This document shows, one piece after another, positions 1-12,200 of a DNA stretch of 64,000 nucleotides. This stretch comes from Sarcocystis neurona (lineage: Eukaryota > Apicomplexa > Conoidasida > Eucoccidiorida > Sarcocystidae), in assembly GCA_000727475.1 (NCBI GenBank), contig KL647305.1:1368370-1432369 (forward strand). Reading direction: 5' to 3'. Every line of letters starts with the position of its first letter. Within the stretch, counting starts at the first letter, position 1. The translations under genes and the position numbers were made by a program. Under the pieces are notes generated by a model. The model had not been told where the DNA came from and did not search any database. It saw only the letters and a list, made by a program, of their open reading frames with translations.

Positions 1-1376
1 ATCTCTCTTGTATTTCTCTTCCTCTTAACATATGTATATATATATACATATACGTATATGTCTACAAACGAACCTACACACATATGTGTGTGTGTGCGTG
101 ACTGCGGGGATGCGTCCCTGTGTTTTGCTAGAATAAGTGTCAGTTTCCTGAGAAGTTGGTGTCTCTACTTTGTCAAGCCGTGTGACAAGAACCTAGCAAG
201 ATCTTGCAGAGAGAAGCTGCTGGTGTGCGACTAGGAGCAGTAGACACACAGAAACAGTAAATGGCGTCCATGGACTCCTTACCCACTTATGGAAGGAGGC
301 TGCACATGGGTCCCCTTGCGTGTGTATGCATATGTGTATTGCGCGTTCATTCTTCTTATATAAATATGACTCTACATAGGTTTTTACACATGTGTATGTC
401 TACCCAATCTATCTCTCTCTTTTTACATATTTCTAGGTACATACATATGTGAGGATGTCTGCGCCACTCACGTATGTGCAAGGAGAGGTAATCCGGTGAG
501 TACTTGCAGGAGGGAGAACTTTGTGCGAGATGACGGCGGCCAAGAGCTGGCGAAGGGGTGGCGGTGTCAGGGCTGGCTAGTGGAAAAAATTTAGCACTGC
601 TTTTTTCTGAGGGTGGCTTCTGCACTTCTTAAGAAATATGCAATTGTAGCTTCAGGCATATGCGCCAGGGGGTGCACCGCATCTAGGAGGCGGTTAAGAA
701 ACACACACAGCGGTGTGCGATTGTCCGCCGCAGTCCTGAGGACCGCCTGCTGCTGCTGCTCGATACGCGGTGAACCAGGCGCTGTGAGTTCGCGTGGCAG
801 CTGTCAAGAGTGCTGGCGTGTGTGGTGCGTAGGGTTCTGTGTACACGGCTGGGCCTCAGCTGCCGTGGTGGGCAAGGACGCCGGCCTCGTGCAGGTGCGC
901 CAGTTCCTGCGATGCCAGGTGTATTTCTGAGACGGACTATAGCGTGTGTAGTGCAGAAGGTGGAGCTGCAGCCGCAACAGCTGTCTCCGGCGGGTGCGTT
1001 GCGCCAAGAAGTGCACGGCGTCAGCTACCAGCCAGTCCCTCGTGACTTTATGGTCTCGCTGTGCTCGGGGGTGTCCCCTGATTTGCGTGGGGTACGTACA
1101 CCTCACACATTTGGGGTGTACGTACCCCGCATTCCGTGCGTCATGAGAACAAGTGCTCCTTTCTTTTCTCTGGCCGTGGTGGCGTATCTGTGTGTGCTGG
1201 TGCGTTCACGTGCACGTTTCTATGCGCGTGTGTGCGTATATGTACGCATATGTGGACCGCGTGGCGCTTTTGATGTAGTATTGGACACGGCGACGGCGTT
1301 GCCGGTGGAAATTGGGTCCACCTGATTTTCTTCCGTTCTGCCTGTGTGTCGGCACGCACTCTAAATATCGGCACAG
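1..1376. other. Sequence upstream of the NOP58 exons, probably intron or 5' part of the gene
   Basis: TA and GTAT microsatellites occur at both ends, with moderately GC-rich sequence between about 480 and 1340. I could not find the NOP58 N-terminal domain or the helical coiled-coil region here in any frame. One small interval (about 437-496) ends in a good GTGAGT donor on the + strand, but its translation does not resemble NOP58. The stretch also holds a perfect inverted repeat, listed separately. Confidence 0.5.
1089..1128. repeat. Perfect 14-bp inverted repeat (hairpin)
   Basis: The arm GGGGTACGTACACC at 1089-1102 is followed by a 12-base loop and its exact reverse complement at 1115-1128. 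It lies 249 bases upstream of the first recognised NOP58 exon. It could be a transcript hairpin, a protein-binding palindrome or the remnant of an inverted-repeat element. The sequence alone does not decide. Confidence 0.85.
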
Positions 1377-3578
1377 GTGGGAGAAGTGATCGGAGCCCGG
1401 CTGATGGCGCACGCTGGCAGCCTGCTGAATTTGTCAAAGCAGCCGGCGTCCACCATACAAATTCTTGGGGCAGAGAAGGCCTTGTTCCGGGCGCTGAAAA
1501 CGAAGTCGCACACGCCCAAGTATGGACTTCTCTTCCACGCTGCGCTTGTCGGGCAGGCGCCTCCCAAGCTTAAAGGTACGCATAGAAGCTGCTCAAGTTT
1601 GCTCTGAAGCATATATATATATATATATACACGTATATGCACGTCCACGTATGCGTATTTTACTATGTATGTATATACAGACGTGCGTCTTGCCGCATAC
1701 ATATATATATATAATATGTGTAATGTATATGTGGGTGTGTAGTCATGGGTGTCGACAGATCTGAACGTGTATGTGTGTGTTTACTTCCGCGCGTGTGTGC
1801 TGGATTTGTGTATACGTGGTGGGAACTTGTAGACGTAAGTGAGGAACATCTTCTTTGACAGGCCACGGCTACGCGTGTTGTGAACGATCGTGTTGTAGAC
1901 TTCTTTGCGTGTGCCCTGTACACGCCTTTTTCATCCTTCCTCCATAGGCGTGATTCTTCTTCGAGCGTTGTGTGATTTCACCGCTCTCTGTTTACCTACA
2001 AATATACTGTAGGACTACCGTCTTCAGATGATGTATTTGTACCGAGAGATACGTGTGTGCGGACACAGCTGTCGGAATGCTCCTGCGAACGTGCGGTGCG
2101 GTGCGGCATGTGCTCCAGCGCCTTTGCGATCGGCTGCTGCGTCTCGTCTGGCTGCTGTACCTGCTGCTGCCTGCTGCAGGGAAGATCTCCAGGGTCTTGG
2201 CGGCAAAACTGTCGCTCTGTGTTCGGGTTGATGCGCTCACTGAAGCAGCAGAGGCAGCGGCGTCGGCTGCGGGAAGCAAAGTCAAAGCAGGAGCAGTCGC
2301 ACTTCCTCCTGCTGCTGCAGAGCCCACCGTCGCCGTATCTTGCAGGCGACACGTCGAAGTCAAGCTCCTTCAGCTCGAGCAGCAGCTACAAGGCGGTAAG
2401 TGCGCTTCGCTCTCTACCGTCGACCAGGCACCGTGTGTTGTTGCTCATGGGGATGCAACATTTACACGTTTTTATGTGGAGGTATACGGGTCCTGTGGAC
2501 ACACTATATATATGTATACCAACGAGCTTCATCAATCCCGTGTATACGGATATGTATGGGTGTTTCGGGGTTATGTACTATATATATATGTACACAGGTG
2601 AATGTATATGCTTCGCGTGGCGTGTGGGTGTGGGCATGAGGGCATACACGGGACGTGTGTGTAACTTATACTGTTTCTTAAGATATTTATACGTGCTCAG
2701 AAATTATGGGGATCTCACACTGGTACATCCTTATACATACGTGTGCACCGGTAGATCGCGGATATATATATATATAATGTATAACATATATGTATGACGT
2801 ATGTACATACATGTATGTATATAGGAACCCAATTTATGGCCTCCGGAACCACAGGTGTATCCATACTCGCAGGATACAGGAATCCCGTGTATATATGTAT
2901 ATATATATATATTTATAACATGTACACACGACCAACGATGGCCATTTATATCGTATAGTCGTATGTATCAGAATGTCCAGTTTTGTCATGTAGGCCGTAT
3001 GAATCTAGTAGCGTTGTGGCTGCGCCACAATGGACTTAGGTCAACAATTTCATTGTCTCGTTGGTGCAGTAGTCATGGCTGCAGAGTTATCGGTGTGTAG
3101 CTCGTGCGACATTAGGCGAAACATTTACACTGTTTTGGCACGTGGACACGACTGCGTGACGTTTCTTCTACCTTGACAGCTCTCGTGCGCAAATCCTGTA
3201 TTGACTTTCTTTTAAAAGGACTTCAGGTGCGCGTTCTGGTTTACTCAACCGTCGTACTACTGCAGGTGTTAGCACCCCGCACTGTCCGACGAAAGTTAAG
3301 AGTTCGCACGCGTGTGCATTGTTTCAGGTCTGGCGCGGCCGACGATGAAGCCGCAGATTGCGCGGTATGAGCCGAAGCGTGGAACAGATGCAGCCAAGGT
3401 TTACGATACGGGAGCAGACGTAGTGGAAAACAGTGTTCCCGCTCGTGTGCCGGCGAAAGGAAAAAAACACACGCGAACGCAGGAGACAGCAGGCGACGGC
3501 AATCCCAACGGGTTTACAGCTGAAGGTGACGACCGACCGAAGAAAAAGAAAGTGAAGAAGGAACAGGCGAATACCTGA
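1377..3578 (+). CDS. NOP58: NOP58, box C/D snoRNP core protein (3' part, three exons)
   Basis: Exons: 1377-1575, 2180-2395, 3328-3578 (stop TGA 3576-3578). NOP58 is a core protein of box C/D snoRNPs and acts in the nucleolus in 2'-O-methylation and pre-rRNA processing. Exon 1 encodes the heart of the Nop domain ([20 protein letters not shown], then [16 protein letters not shown] and TPKYGL), followed by [10 protein letters not shown]. Exon 2 continues with [20 protein letters not shown], which is the NOP58 rather than NOP56 version of this segment, and ends in an alanine-rich, charged helix. Exon 3 encodes [15 protein letters not shown] and a Lys-rich tail (KKKKVKKEQ), as is usual for NOP58 C-termini. 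Every intron is GT-AG, and the phases agree: exon 1 ends on one base, exon 2 begins with two and ends on one, exon 3 begins with two. The N-terminal domain and coiled coil are not recognisable between 1 and 1376, so the gene is partial here. Confidence 0.9.
2396..3327 (+). other. NOP58 intron with a TA-rich first half and a repeat-free second half
   Basis: The first part, to about 2930, carries TA and GTAT repeats. From about 2935 to 3327 the sequence is unique and non-repetitive, unlike most introns here. It contains a short perfect stem (TTGTGGC 3014-3020, loop TGC, GCCACAA 3024-3030). Vertebrate NOP58 introns host box C/D snoRNAs, so an intronic small RNA is conceivable, but I found no convincing C/D or H/ACA box pair. 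Confidence 0.4.
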
Positions 3579-4619
3579 TGAAGTTTTGCCACTAGACAAA
3601 ATACCCAGTTGGAAAGCTGCTTCGCGTCCCTTACGCGTGTATATATATATATGTATATGTATATGTGTATGTATATCTACACCTGTGTGTTGTATGAAGA
3701 TCCATATGCATGCGCGTGCACGACGACTATCGCTCTTGCAAGCGTTCTTATACGTCAGAAAGGTCAAAGATTACGTCTTCGGAGCGTTAGGGAAGAGGTG
3801 AATAAGTAAAACGCACCGTGCATGAATCCGTGTCGTTAGACATTTTGTCGTAGCGTTCTCCATGCGTACACACGTCCACTTTGTGTGGGGATCCACACGT
3901 TGTGCGCGTCTGCAGGTACAAATATGGGTGTAGGCAGTGTGAAGTGTAGATATTCAAGAGAGTGCATCTCCACATGACTGTGGATTTGTCTACGTCTGTG
4001 GTCATCCGTATGTGCGCACTCGTGTAGACGTCTGAATTTAACAGGGAGTTCCCCGCTGTCTGCGGTCGCGCACGAACTCCAGTCGTCAGGCTGGTGCACC
4101 CTGGGCAACGACTCAGGAACGTCACTCTTCGTAATTCACGCAGCGACTTGCACAGGAAGGAAGCCTTGTGGGCGTGTAGCATGAAACTCCGAGAGGCGTG
4201 TGCATACTCCGTTGCGAACTCATTTGGACAATAGGGGTGATATTTGCTTTTAGTTTTGCATTGCTTGCAGGGATCGGAGATACACGAGCAGGTGTGTTAA
4301 CACTATATCGCATTGTGTCTGCGTGCGGCGGCGCCTAGTCAGGCCTCCTCGCATTCATTCTCTTCGGCGCCGAACCGCTGAACAAATGTGACGAAAGTAT
4401 AAATTTTCCTGGATGCTAAATTCACACAGATAGACTGGAACATACCAGGATACAGCAGAACTTTACCGTTAAAAGGGTCGACGTTCAGCGTACTGGTGAC
4501 CTCTTTCAAGAAAAAGCTGAAACACGAACGAACGTCTATACACTTTAAGCGAGTAAAGACGAGAGATTACATTCCTGCAGAAGGGAGGGCACCAAGCACG
4601 TCTGCGAACAGATGAAGCG

Positions 4620-4940
4620 ATGAAACAATTTGAGGTGGCAGCTGGTTTGACTGCCGTCGCGCTTCCACGCGATACAGGGTTAGTACGTAAGTACGTGGGC
4701 GGACAGGCCTACAGTGAGCAGCTAATATCTGAACGTGGTACGCTCCTGACGTTCGACCGCGGTGGCTTAGTCACGCTGTGGTTGCCTGACAACTCAGAAA
4801 CGTTTTGCAGGGCAGCGTCTGCTAGAGTGAAAGGGCCGAAAGCGCACGACGTCCTCGCTGTGGGAAACTCCAGACACCTCGTACTAAGACCGTCACACAA
4901 CGACTGGCAGGCGACAGGTCCACATGTTTTTATTCGGTAG
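4620..4940 (+). CDS. Hypothetical 106-residue open frame
   Basis: ATG at 4620, stop at 4938-4940. The predicted product has balanced amino-acid composition (no homopolymer runs), which is unusual for chance frames in this window. It starts MKQFEVAAGLTAVALPRD and has no recognisable domain, signal peptide or membrane segment. It may be an exon of a larger gene or a chance frame. No neighbouring exon in compatible phase was identified. Confidence 0.2.
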   Translation: MKQFEVAAGLTAVALPRDTGLVRKYVGGQAYSEQLISERGTLLTFDRGGLVTLWLPDNSETFCRAASARVKGPKAHDVLAVGNSRHLVLRPSHNDWQATGPHVFIR

Positions 4941-5530
4941 TTGTCGACAAAAGTATTCATTGTCACGTATCTTTCCTAGAGACGGAGGCTTTCGGCAGGC
5001 CTCAACCTCCATGCTTTTTGGGTTTGTGCCGCGAATATAAATCACACATTGCAGAAGACGAAATTTCAGTATCACAATTTGTAGGCGGCCACTTTCACTC
5101 TAAGGAAACGCCATTCTCCGGATATCCCTCCTCTTCCGGCGTGCTAGTAGATCAAGGTAGAGCGTGTCCGTTGCTTTCGTTGGTGACTCGCGCATTTACG
5201 CTGCTTGTCGTGCACGGCTGCTGAAACCGCTGCTGACGTTGCTACTGCCACAGGTTCACCCTCCCCCGCACGACACACAGTAAGCGTTGACCTCCAGAGT
5301 GGAGACGACTCAGACACAATCTGGAGACATCACTCCTATCTTTACCTTGTTTTCCTAGTCTCCGCCCAGTCTGCAGCAGGATCTTCAAGCGACGCCTTCT
5401 TCTTTACAAAATAAATCTGGGAAGCAGAGTGACGATAGAAGGGACCGCAAGCAACGGAAGCGTGCGGAGAAAGTCTTTAGCACTATTTTTTCCGAGTTTT
5501 TCCAACGTATCGAAACAGTGGTGTCACGAG

Positions 5531-5593
5531 GAGAGAGCGCAGCCTCGCCACCGTGCAAAGAAGAAGAGAGAGCGCAGCCTCGCCACCGTGCAA
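5531..5593. repeat. 28-bp direct repeat, two copies
   Basis: An identical 28-base unit occurs at 5531-5558 and 5566-5593, a 35-base offset. The unit begins GAGAGAGCGCAGCCTCGCC. It is a small local duplication in otherwise unique sequence. Confidence 0.85.
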
Positions 5594-6680
5594 GGGAACC
5601 AATGAATTTGTCCAAGTGCCTCTAGGGGAAGTTGTCACCCACGTAGAAGATGACCCTACTCGTCACCAACGCTGTGGCCATCATTTAGGGAACAGTGACC
5701 ACATATTCTACAAGCACAGCACCAGTTTCATTTACGACCAGATTCCCCATGATCACGAGGAAGCCAAGACTATTCCCAAGCCCCACGCACAGAGTAAGAC
5801 AGATGCGCTCGGCCGAGCTGAATCCGGAAAAACTGAGGATATTATGAAGACGCGTGCTAGGAATTGCAGGAAGTGTAGCGCGTGAGCCACTAGATCGTAC
5901 AAAGCAGTGTTGAAATCTACAGCCCATATATGCGTAATAACGAAGTAGGGGATCACATTAAAATAGAGCCCAGGACAGAGGGCAACTTGATGAGGATCGA
6001 CTCACCACAGTGCTTCTCTTCAGCGGTACGCAAAGAAATTTTGTAAGCGCTGGGTACCACAGAAGATCTGCTGAAGCTTGTCGCCCTCACTAGCATGTGC
6101 AGCCGCTTTAGCGGTTTTATTTTCAAATACTCCATGTATTGTGTAAATGGTAAGTGACGTAGCTTTGTCGTGTTTCTGTTTAACTTCTTTCATTTCAACA
6201 TTTGTTATCTCACTCTGCCACCAAATCACTGAACATTTCTGCGTCCACTCGGACATACAAATGTTCAGGTGTCTCTCCATATATATATATATATCGACGT
6301 AGATGCAGACGGATGTTGCCAATCCACGTACTCGCAGCGAGACATAATGAATTGGTCTGCAAAAATCCTATGAGCTCACTAGCCCACAAACACCCAGACG
6401 AATCACAATACGGATTGAACGCTCAACGGTGGAGCAACCTGGGCTCCGATCTCTTCGCCTACTACGCAAAGTAGCGTTTTCATACACCAAACACACACAA
6501 GTCGCACTGTAACTACAGGAGAAGAGTGGCCGCCTCCACACACACTGCCACCAAACGACATACGCGGCTAGACTTTACAACTGTACGCCTCGTTGACAAA
6601 ATATTCACGGAGAAATCTCAGGACCTACTATGCTGGCGCGAGTCTTAACAGAGAATCTAGTAAAACCTGTTACTGACACG

Positions 6681-7848
6681 CTACCCACGCTTTCTTGACT
6701 TGCGTGCTCTGGTCTTCCGCCCCTTTGGCAACACCCAGCTCGGAACGTTGTGCTTCGGCGTCTGCAGGTGCTGACGTTTTCCATCAGCTTTTCTCTCTGT
6801 GCCCTCGTCTTCAAGACTGGACGCTTCCGTGTCAGACCTGCCAGCAGTTCTTCCCTTGTTTTCATCTTCGTCGTCTGATTCGTTCTCCGTAGAAAAATCG
6901 AAAGAATCTTTGTTACCTTCTGTACATCCTGTGGAATAGTCTGATTCCGCAGCACCTGAATTTACGAGTACAGACACGAATGTTGGCGCAAAAGGACGTG
7001 ATCGATACGCGGCGCCTGTCTACCTCAGAGGTGCAGGACACATCTTCCGCACAGCACACGCTCCTTTTCTGCGATGCAAAGCTACGCAGTGATGGGAACC
7101 ATGGAGGCCCCCTTGGTTATACATAAGCGTACGAGTACGTACACGAGCGTGTACACGGCTCATTCACGCCGCACTACATCCTTCTGACGACTTTCTTCCA
7201 CGGTGTACGAAACTTCTCTTCTTCCTACTCGAACACGTTCAAAGCGGTAAACATATATCGCATCCGTTCGGCCTTACGTTATATACATTTATGCGTGTGT
7301 ACACGTATATGGCTCCCGCACAGTCCAAGCTTACCAAGTTTCAGAAGGTCCTGGGAACAGCCAGCGGGCGTTCTACTGATTAATACACCGCAGCAGTGTG
7401 CCTCTCGACTGTTTTTTCACAGAAAAAGCTTCTACAGCAACAAAACCTGCACCGCTCATTCCATGCCATCTCCGCGTGCCCGTCACCAGCCACGGGTTGA
7501 AGTGCAGTACTAAACACTACAAAAAAACTACGTTTCTACCTTGAAGTCACTCTCATAGATGAATGCGCACGTGCACGTGTGTCCAACCATTCACATATAT
7601 ATGTATGCGTATGCGCGCGTATACCGGTGCATCGCTAGTCACACACACACCAGCGCACGCACACGTACACGCTAGAAGAGGCATTTTTTTACTACGGAGT
7701 ACGCATATGCAGATAATATCTACTGCGCAGAAGCAAATACGTTGAGGCGCTCGAGAGGTTCCTGATAGACGTTGACTCTTACGTTCCACGCGTCTGTCGT
7801 ATTCTTCGACGGTGATTTTCCTCTTGCGTAATTTTTTTGCCATGCGCT
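6681..7848 (-). CDS. Putative 3' exons of an unidentified gene (basic exon, then acidic/basic C-terminal exon)
   Basis: Two - strand exons fit together: 7848-7783 and 6955-6681. The first follows a TTGCAG acceptor, encodes MAKKLRKRKITVEEYDRRVE and ends one base into a codon before a GTAAGAGT donor. The second follows an AAATTCAG acceptor and begins with the two bases needed to complete that codon. It encodes a Ser/Asp/Glu-rich stretch (STENESDDEDENKG) and then a Pro-Lys-Arg-rich end (HNVPSWVLPKGRKTRARK). The acidic-then-basic C-terminus is typical of nuclear or nucleolar proteins, but no family is recognised. Upstream exons must exist; one candidate is listed at 8110-8306. The gene would be convergent with NOP58. 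Confidence 0.4.
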
Positions 7849-8109
7849 CTGCAACCGTCCAAACGAAGGCGCACACACAATAGCAGCAAGCAAGCAACTC
7901 TTCATCAGCAACCGCTGCAGGCACTCATGTCCCTACCTCAACGCCCGTATTTCATACTTATCCCGCCTAAAGTTTCCACAGAAAGACTCCTGTTAGCGTC
8001 TACCTTGATTTGACCAAGGTACAGATATATTTATATATATATATATATATGCGCACATCGATAGAACACTCGCAGCCACCACCTGGCAAACGTCAGGTGC
8101 AAAACAAAC

Positions 8110-8306
8110 CTGTGTTACTTCGTAGGGAACAAATTCATAGACGAGTTGCGACTGGGTGTCCAAAGAGTCCTTCCCAACAGGAATGAGAGAAAAACAAGCG
8201 GAGTGGCATATGTATTTGTATACGTCCCGCATAAAAGGGACACCAGAGTTTGTCGACCTTCTCACCTTCGAAAGCGAGCTCCTCCCACTCTTCCAACGCA
8301 TTGCGT
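8110..8306 (-). CDS. Candidate internal exon of the unidentified - strand gene
   Basis: The acceptor is strong: a pyrimidine run (TTTTCTCTTTTTTTGCAG) ends at 8307. The open frame from there gives AMRWKSGRSSLSKVRRS and later VPFMRDVYKYICHSACFSL and QSQLVYEFVPYEVTQ, ending at a GTTTGT donor. A GTGAGA inside (about 8265) could split it into two exons; in that case another frame (NALEEWEELAFE) becomes attractive. The link to the exon at 7848 needs at least one more exon to adjust phase. The + strand is also open through here, so strand assignment is tentative. Confidence 0.3.
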
Positions 8307-9229
8307 CTGCAAAAAAAGAGAAAAGACGACGCTGCGCACAGCGATGCTCTGTCCCACCTTGCACACCGCAGACGTTCTGTACGTACAGCTGCAAGGCAGC
8401 ACGCCATTTTTTATGGCAGGGCGCGGCAACCAGTGGGCCCCCATGCGTGGACTCCGCCACGCATGCCGAACACGCACCAGAGTCGCGTGGCCACGGCTGG
8501 CGAGCAGCACGTATGTCCACTCCAGTAAACATTTGCCCCGAAGTTTCGAGCACTACGTACTCTTTCCCAAGTGTGTTCGAAAGGCAGACCTCTCTATGTA
8601 CGACAAACAAGTAGCTGAACCTAAACGCCCCTGAGCCTGTACGCGCATCTACATACGTCCGTCTATACTTGCAAACAACGGTGTGCGTACACATGTGTAT
8701 ATATATATAGAGAGAGAGAGAAAGAGAGATACAAAGAGATAGAGAGAGGAACGCGTACATATATATATATATACACACATACCTGCGTGTGTATACAAGT
8801 ATGAATATACAAACATATGTATAGATACGCATATGTACGGAACCTGCGAGATAGGTGTCCAGATGCTTCAGAAGAGCAGCACACTTCGCGCTTCACTACA
8901 AATACCGCGTTATAGCCTGGGGCGACGCGGAGGGATCGTGTGGAAGTTACTACTGCAGCAATCAGGTGGGTACTTGTAGCGCCAGCAGGAACAGAACGGC
9001 GAAGCAGCAGGACCGAGCACCAGCAGCGGAGTAAAATTAGCAACCGCCGAGCAGACAGCAGTTGGCAGGCGGCGCCGAAGCAGCAGCAGCAGCAGCGGAT
9101 ATTGCTAGAGGCGCGAGAGAGAATCCCCCGGGCGTGCAACTGCCGTCAACGCTGACACGCTAATGCGCGTGCCAGTTTTTTGTCTACTTCGACCGTTCTT
9201 CTTTTCCTCTTGCTTCTTTTGAATTCCTC

Positions 9230-12200
9230 TTACCTCTTGACCTTGCGTTTCTCGGCTCTGGTGCGGCGGTCCTTCCCAAAGAGCAGGGCGTGCCTCTCCG
9301 TCTGCTGCTGCTTCTTTTGTTGTCGCAGCTGCTGGTTCTGCTTCTGCCGTTGCAGGCACTCCCGTCTTGCCAGCGCGTCCTGCAGCGACTGCTGCCTCGC
9401 GGCTTCCCTCTCCGCGTCGTGCAAAAACGGAATTTGCAGAGGATCTGCTGCGCTCTGTCGGAAATTGCTGATGCATCGCCCGACGATCTCCTTCATTCGA
9501 GGAAGCCGCAGCAGCGCCATCGCCGTCGCCACGCTCCCCAGGTCCAGCTCCTGTAACCGCAGCAGTGACAGTGGCAACAGCAGCAGCAGCACCAACAGCA
9601 GCAATAGCAGCAGCAGCAGCAGCAGTTGCAACAGCAGTAGCAGTAGCAACAGCAGTCGCAGCAAGAACAGCATCAGTAGCAAGAACAGCACAGCAGCACC
9701 AGCAAGAACAGCAGCGACAGCAGCAACGAGTAACCTTTTTCTCCAACTGGCAGCCATGCAGAGCTTGGTATCAACCCCCTGACCGTAGAGGAACAGTAGT
9801 AGTCGGACCATCACATGATTCCACCATCACCACGAGTCGTTGTCGTGGCACGCATCCCAGCAGCAGTATATAATGCTTTCAGCAGAACAGGTTGTAGCGG
9901 AGGTAAACCCGAAGCCGCAGGCGTATCTACACATGCTACTGAGAATCGAAAATTAACCACAGATGAGACAATCGTACTTCCCGACAGTATCATACCAGAT
10001 GTGCCAGCATTACAGCTACGAACCGTTGCCATTCCTGTGACATATTAACGCGACCGGAAGCGCGAGGGAAGACCTCTGGTCGCTGTAGAAGTCATGAAAG
10101 TTGTACGAAAGCCACCCATAAGAGCACGGTCGCAGCCGCTGCAGCAGAAAAGCAGCGGCAGCAACGCGCCAGGAGGAGAGCCGGACGTTTTTCGGCAGAG
10201 ACCGCGGCCAATACAGAGCATCCGCAGCTGCACGGTTACAACACAGCCTCAGGAGGGCTTCATCCGCGCAGCAGCAATGCAGCAGCAGCACTGCAGCAGC
10301 AGCACTGCAGCAGCAGCAACCAGCAGCACCGCTGCTCGCCGCAACAGCAAACGTCCGAACGACTTTTTCGTGACACCCACACAAAGTGACATGTTCGAAC
10401 GCCTTTTCCACAGGAGGCGCTTCCTACATGAAAAATATACGTCAGGAGACAATGAACAAGCACAAGTCGTAAGAAGAGACCGAAGACTCTTGGTATGAGA
10501 GGAAGTCACAGAAAATCACGCAGAACGGATGTGCACGTGTACACTCGTCTAGATCTATACATACGTGTTCGACCAACACTACCACCCTTGTGTATACCTT
10601 CGTGCAGATACCTGTATACATACATCTACGTAAGTAGTTCTGTAGTTCTACTACCTTAACGGGCGGATCTACAAGGCGCCACACACGACCTGATACACAC
10701 GCGTGTTTGTAGGCCTCTCTACAAATCCTTCATGCATACAAGGAGGGGGAGAAAGACAGAGACAGTGACGAAAAAGCACATGCGAGCACGACATGGACAT
10801 ACATCCCACCACGAGGTGCTCACCTGGAACGGCAACAAATAGGCCAGCTGATGCTCCTTGTACGCACGAACGTACGATACGAACGCCTTGGAGCCCCTCA
10901 ACACCAGCGCTCGATCCTGCAGCCCATGCAACAGCAGCAGCAGCAGCGACAGCGACAGCAGCAGCAGCGACAGCAGCAGCAGAGAGCAGCAGCAGAGAGC
11001 AGCAGCAGAGATACCAGCAGAGACAGCACCAGCAGAGACAGCGTCAGCAGGGACAGCATCAGCAGGGACAGCAGCAGCAGGCACAGCAGCAGTACCAGCG
11101 ACAGCAGGACCACGAGCGACCGCAGGAGAAGAGAACTTCACTCCGTGGAAGCGGCAACAGCGACGGGGAGGACTGCAGGGGGCTTGGGCAGCAGAACCGG
11201 TGGCGAGATGGCACACATGGATGCAGCGGCAGCACCTACACCGCAGAGGGAGCCCGACGCACAGGAGAGAAGGAAGGGAATAGGAGGGAAGACAGACAGA
11301 AGCTGGCGATCAGGCAGTTCAGGAACGCGCAGCAGCCGCAGGGGAACGCAGATTATTGTCGCCGAAGAGGTCGACGACGAAACAGCGGCAATGCAGGGAC
11401 GACCACTCCAAGTGCTGGAGCGCACGCAACTGCAGCAAGAAGGGAAAGCAGCGTTTCTCTTCGATTGTTCAAGCAGGCATCCGCAACGCAGACGAGGTCG
11501 TTCTGTTTCGTCTCGTGCAGCCACAGCAACCGCAGGACGAAAGAGGACAAACTTGCCGTTAGACACTGGAGCAGCTCCTCCTCCTCCTGCTCCGCCAGCA
11601 GCAGCAGCAGCGAGACATATACATGTAGTCGACGCAGGGGCCGCGAGCCCAACATGGCGACAAGCTGTTGCTAGACGTGAAATGCAAAGAGACCGGCTGA
11701 AGCAGTAGCAGCAGCAGTACGGAAAAACCGCCAACAATTTCCTCCACAATATCGCACGTGAGAGTCAACAACGGAGTCGCTGGCGACTGCACGAAAGACT
11801 CGCGTCGAAACGCCGTTATTATATGCTTGTGCTCGTACATATATACATCCACACGAAGGACACACATACATACACGCTTATATATACATGCATACTTTAT
11901 AATATACGTGTCTTCCGGAGTCGCGTCTGCCTTTCCCTTTCTCGTAACAGCCCCACGGCCGCCTCGCGTCCACAAACATACATACGTAGACAGTCAAACG
12001 GAAGAAGTTACGGCGAGAGAGAATACGCCGGTGGATCCGTACGCGGGCAAAACTATTGCATATACATATATATATATAAGAAAGAGACATATATGTTTGT
12101 TTATAAATACAACGGCAGACAGCTATACACAGTCTGGTGGGAAACTTGCTCGGTCTACTCACTTGCAGGACCGCTCCCATTGCCGCCTGGTGAACCCGCG

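Larger units (their letters stand above)
3579..6680. other. Repeat-poor interval between NOP58 and a convergent - strand gene; no secure gene
   Basis: This stretch has few CAG tracts and only a short TA run near 3640 and 6280. The longest clean + strand frame is 4620-4940 (106 residues, ATG to stop). It matches no family I recognise. The - strand between about 5700 and 5956 translates in two frames to hydrophobic sequence, and a GTGAGT donor on the - strand ends a possible exon at 6006. No splice model could be made consistent. Confidence 0.4.

Noticed and set aside
2020..2060. C-box-like ATGATGT as a box C/D snoRNA
   Set aside because: No D box (CTGA) at suitable spacing and no terminal stem before the exon.
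1992..2363. - strand frames opposite NOP58 exon 2
   Set aside because: They are shadows of the + strand exon, which carries the conserved NOP58 sequence in phase with its neighbours.
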